Origin: Phycisphaerales bacterium UBA7708 | Lineage (GTDB): Bacteria; Planctomycetota; Phycisphaerae; Sedimentisphaerales; Anaerohalosphaeraceae | Reading direction: 5' to 3' | NCBI GenBank assembly: GCA_002482415.1 | Contig: DLFY01000203.1 | Location: forward strand, 5,678 to 14,061 | DNA length: 8,384 nt | Part shown: one piece after another, positions 1-5,735 of the stretch | Position numbering within the stretch: position 1 is the first letter of the stretch | How the letters are laid out: every line of letters starts with the position of its first letter | Made by a program: the position numbers and the translations under genes | Notes under the pieces: generated by a model | Databases searched by the model: none | Seen by the model: the letters and a program-made list of their open reading frames with translations, nothing else | What the model was told of the DNA's origin: nothing

Positions 1-744
1 ATTCGTATTCAGGTTATTGACAACCACTTCGACATCGGCATCCCGGGACGATTCCAGCAGGACCTGCATTGACCTGTTCTGGCCCTGTCGGACCTGTTGG
101 GGAACCACAACTTTGGACAGAACCAGCTCGTCCGTCTGGGGGCTGTTCAGGACCTCATAGTGATATTGAATATTCTGCCGGAGTCCTGCCTGGACCGCCT
201 GTTCGACTGCACCGCGTGTTTCAAGACCATCCGTAAAGAGATGAACGACGCCATTGTTTTTAATCAGCATTTGTGCATATAGCAGCGCCGCCTGAATATC
301 GGTCTGACGATAATAGTTATCGGGCAAAGACTCAAATATATCCTTTTTTGATCTGCGCAATTCTGCCAAATCCCATGACATTCCGGGGAATGGGAATTCC
401 GGAATCCTTACCGGATGGGAAGCAAAGCAGACCAGATGCATATCAAGACCGGTCTGTGCAGAGGCGGCAAGCTCACGAATCCGCTGCGATATACGGGTCA
501 GCTCCGAATCCGGAACACTGGCGGAGATATCCGTTACAAAGACGCAGGTTTTATTCTGCACAGTCCCGATATAGGGTTCCGCCAGAGCGGCAATAATTCC
601 GAGAACATATCCCAGCGAAATCAACGCCAGAACATAATGCCGGCCGGCAGGACTTGTCCCCCGCTTCCGCCAGGCAAACCACAGCCCCCCTATTGCCGGA
701 ATAATCCATGCCAAATAACCGATATGTAAAAAATGAAGACTCAA
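1..744 (-). CDS. Membrane VWA-domain protein (BatB-like), N-terminal 248 residues; runs off left edge
   Basis: Translating from TTG at 744-742 gives MSLHFLHIGYLAWIIPAIGG and stays open to position 1, 248 residues without a stop. The TTG overlaps the TGA of the preceding gene as TTGA, and AGAGGAG lies 7 nt upstream; no in-frame ATG or GTG is close by. Two hydrophobic helices fall near residues 7-23 and 36-56. A VWA domain follows with an intact metal site: DISAS (72-76), Thr148 in YRQTDIQAAL, and Asp172 in LFTDG. After it, VVVPQQVRQGQNRSMQVLLE (from about 212) begins a beta-sandwich-like region as in planctomycete VWA proteins whose C-terminus often carries a glutamine-amidotransferase-like domain; that part is outside the window. 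It is likely an inner-membrane partner of the MoxR ATPase, and is the metal-competent counterpart of the BatA-like protein before it. Confidence 0.9.
   Translation of the reverse strand, partial: MSLHFLHIGYLAWIIPAIGGLWFAWRKRGTSPAGRHYVLALISLGYVLGIIAALAEPYIGTVQNKTCVFVTDISASVPDSELTRISQRIRELAASAQTGLDMHLVCFASHPVRIPEFPFPGMSWDLAELRRSKKDIFESLPDNYYRQTDIQAALLYAQMLIKNNGVVHLFTDGLETRGAVEQAVQAGLRQNIQYHYEVLNSPQTDELVLSKVVVPQQVRQGQNRSMQVLLESSRDADVEVVVNNLNTN
741..744 (-). other. TTGA stop-start overlap
   Basis: The BatA-like TGA and the TTG start of the last VWA gene share bases as TTGA, the TTG counterpart of the usual ATGA coupling junction. It is supported by AGAGGAG 7 nt upstream of the TTG. Confidence 0.7.
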
Positions 745-2372
745 ATAATGACTCCTCTGTAATAAGCAATTGTCTCCAGCACCAGCGCCACCAGCACAAA
801 CATCAGCACCCAGGGGTATAACGAAATCCCACGAGCCGAATATTCCGGGACCTGCGGTTTTGGCATGACCCCGGAGTCCATTGTCCATAAATCACTATAG
901 ACGGCTCCGGTGTGCAGGTCTGCGGAATTCTGCATACCATTCCCGCCGCAGGTCAGTTCCATCCATCGCTCAACCATCTCCGGAAACTGAGGCTGTTTCC
1001 AGACGGTGGATTGTTCACTCAACAAGCCTGCATCAAGAAACAGGAACGATTTTTCTCCCGTTTGATCTATGGCGGCGGCAATCTTTCCATCGGGGGTTGT
1101 CAATAACGGCTTTGCCTGATCGGACAATTCCGTCAATCCCGGGCCAAAGGCAGTGAACATGTCGTATCCCATCGCAATACGTTTGAGGTCATTTTCATAT
1201 AAATGCTGCGTCGGGACAACCTGCTCCACGGCCTGGGCAGTCACCGGCTGGCCAACGATATAAATACCGGATGAGTTTGCTTTCGAAACCGAATCTATGC
1301 AGGCTATGGTGATATCGGCCTGCTCAGACCGGTCCTGCCGCTGGATGCGTCGATTGGCCTCAACACAGGCCTTGATCGGCATCGGTACGTCATCCGTAAC
1401 AAATACCCTGTACTGTGCATCCCAGTTTGCTGCAAGCTGATTGTCTTGCTGGAAACCGTCATTATAAACAAGTTTAACCAGGAGTTCTTCAGGCGCCTGA
1501 TTGCCCAGGTCAAATGAAACCTGCAGCAGATGATGAGGGACCAAGCTTATTTCCTTTGTCTGTAAAATCGTCTGTCCCTGATATACCTCCAGGGCTGCCT
1601 CGATGGACTCATTTGCCCAGCAGCCGGCCGAGACATCGAGGGTACAGGTATTTTCATCCGGACGAATCATTTTGGCATGGAGCAGCGCTGCATTACTGAC
1701 CGGCTGGGCATAACTGAAAACCGTCAACTTTTCTTTCAATCGGCCCGGCAGGCTGTTAAATCCCTGTACATGATCGGTAAATATCAAGACTCGCGAGTCG
1801 CTTTTTTCGTCCAATAACGCCTCCGAAATACGAATCGCCTCCATCATGGCCTGTTCGGAGCGGCTGTTTGCCAACTGCAGTGCCGCAAGGGAATGCAGAC
1901 TTGTCGTCCGGCTGTCGGTCACATCACAGACCACTTTGGCATGGTCTGTCACGGCAATCACGGCTGCCTCATCAGATTCGGCAAACCGTGCCATTTGCTT
2001 GCTGCACTCCTGGCGGGCTCGATCAAACCGGGTCGCTGCCTGGCCGGCGTCAATGATTCCCATGGATGCCCGGCAATCCACGACCAGGATATGCCGCACC
2101 TTGTTCGCCCCGCCGAAAACAAACGAAGGCCGAACCGCTGCCAGACTCAATAACAGAGCAATTCCTGTCAGCAGAAGAAATGTCCACAGGCGGTTAAACC
2201 GGCCGCCGAGACGATGACGCCGCTGGTTATCGCTGACCATGCGCCAGAACAGCAGGGTCGGCACCGGCTGACGAATATACTTGCGATGCAGAAGATGCAG
2301 GGCAACCAGAGAACCGGTCATTCCCGCAGCAATCGACACAGCAAGCCAGATTGGAATACCATTAAATAACAA
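741..2372 (-). CDS. BatA-like membrane protein with degenerate VWA domain
   Basis: 543 residues from a TTG codon at 2372. An in-frame stop lies just upstream, and AAGGAAGGA sits 8 nt before the TTG, so TTG is the best start; the nearby ATG at 2379 is in another frame that stops after five codons. The N-terminus fits the BatA/aerotolerance-regulator domain: a helix at about 6-27, the LHLLHRKY boundary, LLFWRM, then a second helix at about 62-80. A VWA-like domain follows, starting at HILVVDCRASM (95-104... region): the metal site reads DCRAS (99-103), so the first conserved Ser of DxSxS is Arg101. VLIFTD (195-200) keeps the later Asp. Residues 220-310 look beta-rich. Residues 325-475 resemble a glutamine-amidotransferase-like (DUF4159/GATase-like) fold only loosely. 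A final helix, about 520-538, precedes a short basic end. It is probably anchored in the inner membrane with its VWA-like region exposed outside the helices. Its stop overlaps the next gene. Confidence 0.88.
   Translation of the reverse strand: MLFNGIPIWLAVSIAAGMTGSLVALHLLHRKYIRQPVPTLLFWRMVSDNQRRHRLGGRFNRLWTFLLLTGIALLLSLAAVRPSFVFGGANKVRHILVVDCRASMGIIDAGQAATRFDRARQECSKQMARFAESDEAAVIAVTDHAKVVCDVTDSRTTSLHSLAALQLANSRSEQAMMEAIRISEALLDEKSDSRVLIFTDHVQGFNSLPGRLKEKLTVFSYAQPVSNAALLHAKMIRPDENTCTLDVSAGCWANESIEAALEVYQGQTILQTKEISLVPHHLLQVSFDLGNQAPEELLVKLVYNDGFQQDNQLAANWDAQYRVFVTDDVPMPIKACVEANRRIQRQDRSEQADITIACIDSVSKANSSGIYIVGQPVTAQAVEQVVPTQHLYENDLKRIAMGYDMFTAFGPGLTELSDQAKPLLTTPDGKIAAAIDQTGEKSFLFLDAGLLSEQSTVWKQPQFPEMVERWMELTCGGNGMQNSADLHTGAVYSDLWTMDSGVMPKPQVPEYSARGISLYPWVLMFVLVALVLETIAYYRGVII
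752..758 (-). promoter_or_regulatory. Ribosome binding site for the TTG-started VWA gene
   Basis: AGAGGAG on the minus strand, 7 nt before TTG at 744. It lies inside the end of the BatA-like gene and decides the start, since no ATG or GTG is available in frame nearby. Confidence 0.75.
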
Positions 2373-2380
2373 TGTTCATA

Positions 2381-2389
2381 TCCTTCCTT
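2381..2389 (-). promoter_or_regulatory. Ribosome binding site for the TTG-started BatA-like gene
   Basis: AAGGAAGGA on the minus strand, 8 nt before TTG at 2372 and partly within the DUF58 stop codon. It is only 1 nt from the out-of-frame ATG at 2379, too close for that ATG to be used well. Confidence 0.75.
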
Positions 2390-3254
2390 AGATACGAATC
2401 CACGCATCGGGGGCCAGTTCATGAATCTGCCTGTCCAGGTCCCAGTCTGCACGGATGTCATGATAAGCATAGTCACGCCGCTGGGCGTATTGACGAAGAC
2501 TTTGATAATACTGATTATAAGCCCGCTGATAAGCCTCAATCACTCGACGATCCACGACCAGGGGCTGTTCAGCCTGAAGTTCGGAATCAACCAGGGTCAA
2601 ATCACCCGACCAGTCAGGATCGGCATCTGTCGGGTCGTAAACGCGGATATAGACCTGAGTTTGCCGAAGCTGTGCAAGAACCGATTCCAGGTGGTCGTAT
2701 CCCTGCGAGCAGATCATATCTGAAACGATAATCAGGCTGTCCGCTTGTTTGCGATGGCCATCCCCTCCAGCCAGACTCTCGGCCACGTCCCGCCGTCCGC
2801 CACCAGGCATCCTTTCAATATGATTAACACACTCCAGCCAGTGCGTCGGACCAAAAAACGTTCTGGGAACCACCTCATCCGCAACCGGCCAGACAGTGAC
2901 TTTGCATCCGTGTCGAAGCAGAACAAATCCGTATGCAGCGCTGATTTTTTTGATACACTGAATCCGATTCAAGCTGCCGCACAGCACCGAATCAGAGACA
3001 TCGACAATCAAATCAAATGAAACCGATTCATGTTGCTCGTACTGACGAACCACCAATTGGCCGTGTTTCTGGTATTGGTGCCAGTCTAAACGACGGATAT
3101 CGTCACCGGACATATACTGCCTGTAATCAGCAAATTCCAGTCCCTCCCCCTGATCTTTGGAACGAAAGTCGGACAAGACCCGCCGGCGCACCCGGGCACG
3201 AGGGAACAATCGCAGAGAAGACAATAAGCTGAGTTCTGCTTCGGTGAAGAGCAT
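2388..3254 (-). CDS. DUF58 family protein with VWA-like MIDAS
   Basis: 288 residues, the short soluble form of DUF58 typical of genes next to moxR. The signature is clear: GEGLEFADYRQYMSGDD (36-52) followed by IRRLDW (53-58), then VVRQYEQHE. A VWA-like core follows, with DVSDS (85-89) satisfying the DxSxS metal-site motif and IIVSDM (175-180) in the position of the later MIDAS aspartate strand. No membrane segment is evident, so it is likely cytoplasmic. It starts 7 nt after the moxR stop, and its ribosome binding site AAGGA overlaps that stop codon, so synthesis is probably tied to MoxR. By analogy with other MoxR operons it is likely an adaptor or partner for the ATPase; this is family knowledge, not shown by the sequence. 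The C-terminal stretch YNQYYQSLRQYAQRRDYAY is rich in Tyr, Gln and Arg. Confidence 0.95.
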   Translation of the reverse strand: MLFTEAELSLLSSLRLFPRARVRRRVLSDFRSKDQGEGLEFADYRQYMSGDDIRRLDWHQYQKHGQLVVRQYEQHESVSFDLIVDVSDSVLCGSLNRIQCIKKISAAYGFVLLRHGCKVTVWPVADEVVPRTFFGPTHWLECVNHIERMPGGGRRDVAESLAGGDGHRKQADSLIIVSDMICSQGYDHLESVLAQLRQTQVYIRVYDPTDADPDWSGDLTLVDSELQAEQPLVVDRRVIEAYQRAYNQYYQSLRQYAQRRDYAYHDIRADWDLDRQIHELAPDAWIRI

Positions 3255-3258
3255 AAGG

Positions 3259-3263
3259 TCCTT
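3259..3263 (-). promoter_or_regulatory. Ribosome binding site for the DUF58 gene
   Basis: AAGGA on the minus strand, 4 nt before ATG at 3254. Its first two bases belong to the moxR TAA stop, a compact junction that favours coupled translation. Confidence 0.7.
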
Positions 3264-4281
3264 AATCCATCACTTCCGGAACTTTATCCAGAATCGCTTC
3301 AATGATGCTATCCTGCGTAACTTTAGACGATACGGCCGAGAAATTCAGCATCATTCGATGCCGCAAAGCGGAGTATGCCCCGTCTCGAATATCACGGCAT
3401 GATACCGAAGTCCGTCCATCCAGCAGCGCCCGTACCTTGGCTGTTTTGACCAGCGCCTGTACGCCGCGAGGACTGGCACCCAGAATGACATGCGACCTGA
3501 CCAGGTCCAGAGTGGAATTTTGAGGCTGAGAAGCAACCACCAGGTTGATCGCATAATTCAGAACTCGCTCGGTCACTTCAACCTGCCGGATGGTTTTCCG
3601 GATTGATAGTATCCTTTCACCATCCAATACGGCTCCAATCTGCGGTTCCTGAACACCGGTGGTCTGCTGAATAATCCGGTGATATTCCTGAGGTTTGGGA
3701 TAATGCACCTTCAGTTTAACCAGAAACCGGTCAAGCTGAGCTTCCGGCAGCGGATAGGTTCCCTCCTGCTCGACGGGGTTCTGAGTTGCAATGAAAATAT
3801 TCGGCTGCGGCAGCGGAATGGTCCGCGTACCAACGGTAATCTGACCTTCCTGCATGGCTTCCAGCAGAGCGGACTGCGTCTTGGGGGTGGCGCGATTGAT
3901 TTCATCGACCAAAACAAAATTGGCAACAACCGGTCCCTGCCGGTAAGCCAGCTTATGAGCCCCATGATCGGTTTCCTCAAACGTCATACATCCGAGGATA
4001 TCGGCAGGCATCAGGTCCGGCGTACACTGGATACGCTCATAGCTTAGCTGCAGCGATGCCGCCAGGGTTCGAGCCAGCAGGGTCTTGCCCAGGCCGGGAA
4101 CCCCTTCCAGCAGCACGTGTCCCTCCGCAAACAAGGCCGTCAATACATCGTCAACCAGGGTTTCCTGTCCGACAAAGTTTTTTCTGACTTCATTCCGCAG
4201 GGCCTGAAATGCACGCTGAAATTCGTTCATCAGAGCCGTCACACTTTGAAGTTCCTGTTTCATGTCGATTGGTTGCTGCAT
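3262..4281 (-). CDS. MoxR-family AAA+ ATPase
   Basis: 339 residues, a normal length for MoxR ATPases. Visible motifs: VGQE near 37-40, Walker A GVPGLGKT (60-67), Walker B FVLVDEINRA (122-131) with Asp and Glu both present, sensor 1 IATQNP (164-169), the arginine-finger region QLDRF (182-186), and the sensor 2 segment GASPRG (268-273). All expected residues are intact, so it should bind and hydrolyse ATP. It is a cytoplasmic enzyme expected to form a ring. MoxR proteins are regarded as chaperone-like ATPases acting with MIDAS/VWA partners, several of which follow directly here. The start at 4281 is supported by AAGGGA 4 nt upstream and a 14-nt gap after the preceding stop; a second ATG six codons in is less well placed. 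The specific substrate cannot be told from sequence. Confidence 0.97.
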   Translation of the reverse strand: MQQPIDMKQELQSVTALMNEFQRAFQALRNEVRKNFVGQETLVDDVLTALFAEGHVLLEGVPGLGKTLLARTLAASLQLSYERIQCTPDLMPADILGCMTFEETDHGAHKLAYRQGPVVANFVLVDEINRATPKTQSALLEAMQEGQITVGTRTIPLPQPNIFIATQNPVEQEGTYPLPEAQLDRFLVKLKVHYPKPQEYHRIIQQTTGVQEPQIGAVLDGERILSIRKTIRQVEVTERVLNYAINLVVASQPQNSTLDLVRSHVILGASPRGVQALVKTAKVRALLDGRTSVSCRDIRDGAYSALRHRMMLNFSAVSSKVTQDSIIEAILDKVPEVMD

Positions 4282-4285
4282 GGTA

Positions 4286-4291
4286 TCCCTT
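4286..4291 (-). promoter_or_regulatory. Ribosome binding site for moxR
   Basis: AAGGGA on the minus strand, 4 nt before ATG at 4281, in the 14-nt gap after the membrane-protein gene. It supports the first of two possible ATG starts. Confidence 0.6.
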
Positions 4292-4295
4292 ACGT

Positions 4296-5735
4296 TTAAA
4301 AATTAGCTTTTCGCAGGTTTAAGAAATACTTTTCGATAGTCGAATTCCACTGAGAATCCGGAATATACACGGAGATATCCCCCTCACTGGCTGCATTGTA
4401 CGCCTGGTCATAGGTCGTACCGGCTGATTCCGTCGCAGAAAGCGGCAGTGACTGGGTATAGGATTTGGATTTACCCGGCTGGGTTTGTCCCTTAACCTGA
4501 ACGGGGATCGTTGTCGCGGACAATGCAGAGGCCGTCGCACGGGATTTTTTAATCATGCCCGGTCCGCCACGGCCATCCCCGGCCTTGTCACCCGGTTTGC
4601 CGGACAATCCCAGCTCCCGGTTCGGTGCCGATTGCCTGTCAGACAATTCAGGCTTTTGTCCGATGCCTGAAGGTGCATTCTGCTGCTGCTGCTGCCGATC
4701 CCAGTAGGCATCATCCTGTTCCGACAATTCCTCAATCCCTCCTGCGGCCATCAGTGCTTTAATATCGGACTCGGCATCCGGAGATTTCCCGGCTACTCCT
4801 TTCTGTGGGGCATTGGAGATATTTTCCTGCTGCATGGTTTGTTCTGACATTTTGCCGGCTTTGTCGGGTTTTGAAGGGGGACGGACTGCGATATTCTCTT
4901 TTTTCGACGACTCCTCGCTCCTGGCTGAAACACCGCCGCCGGATTGAGTCGGAGTGGCCTGAGAAGGCTGTGTGCCGGCCTGCTCGGGAGACGAAAGGCT
5001 CTTATTGGACAATCCAGCCAGCTTAGTGATATTCTGCATCGCTTCATCCAGCACGGACTTATTGGATGCCTGCTGGCTTAAAACCCGAGGCTGGCCGGCC
5101 GGCGGCGGCGAAACAGACTGCATCTGCTGGGGCTGGTTTTGAAGCATTGAATCGGCAATCGAATCTGCGGAAACGATTCGGTTATTCTGGCTGCCTCCCA
5201 GGATGTCCGTCCGAGAAGGAATCCATAATGAAAGGCCCCACAACAAAACCAGAACCATACCGCCGCATGCAACACGCCATTTTTGCACAGGTATAATTGC
5301 CGGCTTAAAACGATCCATGTCGGCGGAATTCAGTAAATCCAGACCTCGCCAGATCGCAACTCTGGCAAACAGCGACACAGACTCCAGACAACTATGTTCA
5401 TAAGCAATGGCCACCAGATTATGCCCGTTTGTTGCCTGATCGATATGACAGGCAACCTCCGGCCAGTCCGGTCGGTGAAACCATACCCAAAGACAAACGA
5501 TTCCGGTCCACAATAACCCGGCAAACAATATCACAAACAAAACTTCTTTTATATTTTGACCGGATTCGGTTATCCAAATATAAACAAATCCCGCCAGCGA
5601 TAAGACAGGAATAATCCACATCAGCCGATTCAATGCACGGATCAGGCCATTCTTAATCCAGGATTGATGCAGACGCTGCCGGGCCGGCAGTAATTGCTCG
5701 CACAGAACTTCGCACAAGAGATTCTTATCGGTCAT
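4296..5735 (-). CDS. Three-helix membrane protein with long low-complexity tail, DUF4175-like in layout
   Basis: 479 residues from ATG at 5735 (MTDKNLLCEV). This start is preferred over an in-frame ATG at 5837 because AGGAAAG sits 5 nt upstream and it overlaps the previous gene by only 11 nt. Hydrophobic segments fall near residues 37-55, 64-86 and 153-172. Between the second and third lies VACHIDQATNGHNLVAIAYE, which recalls the 'iD...gl.dRl.tA.e' stretch of DUF4175-like membrane proteins; this is a weak similarity judged by eye. Residues about 175-445 are rich in Gln, Ser, Pro, Gly and Lys and are probably disordered, with a QQQQQ run at 348-352 and a Gly-rich patch at 376-393. The protein ends with a more ordered segment, VYIPDSQWNSTIEKYF, like the 'IP..yr..v..YF' endings of related proteins. 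It directly precedes moxR, so an envelope partner of the MoxR/VWA proteins is a reasonable inference. No catalytic motif is seen. Confidence 0.7.
   Translation of the reverse strand: MTDKNLLCEVLCEQLLPARQRLHQSWIKNGLIRALNRLMWIIPVLSLAGFVYIWITESGQNIKEVLFVILFAGLLWTGIVCLWVWFHRPDWPEVACHIDQATNGHNLVAIAYEHSCLESVSLFARVAIWRGLDLLNSADMDRFKPAIIPVQKWRVACGGMVLVLLWGLSLWIPSRTDILGGSQNNRIVSADSIADSMLQNQPQQMQSVSPPPAGQPRVLSQQASNKSVLDEAMQNITKLAGLSNKSLSSPEQAGTQPSQATPTQSGGGVSARSEESSKKENIAVRPPSKPDKAGKMSEQTMQQENISNAPQKGVAGKSPDAESDIKALMAAGGIEELSEQDDAYWDRQQQQQNAPSGIGQKPELSDRQSAPNRELGLSGKPGDKAGDGRGGPGMIKKSRATASALSATTIPVQVKGQTQPGKSKSYTQSLPLSATESAGTTYDQAYNAASEGDISVYIPDSQWNSTIEKYFLNLRKANF
4680..4694 (-). repeat. Short CAG trinucleotide tract encoding five Gln
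   Basis: Five CAG codons in a row on the minus strand code for residues 348-352 of the three-helix membrane protein, inside its low-complexity tail. A tract this short may vary in length by slippage without changing the frame, but nothing here shows that it does. Confidence 0.8.

Noticed and set aside
551..799. Minus-strand 82-residue frame beginning MCWWRWCWRQ
   Set aside because: It overlaps both the end of the BatA-like gene and the start of the last VWA gene in a different frame, and its product has no recognisable feature, while the overlapping frame gives a clear two-helix VWA protein.
741..4281. The MoxR/VWA block as an anti-phage or conflict (MoxR-VWA ternary) system
   Set aside because: The membrane-anchored BatA-like and BatB-like partners, DUF58 and lack of any nuclease, toxin or mobile-element neighbour fit the ordinary envelope-linked Bat-type operon better.
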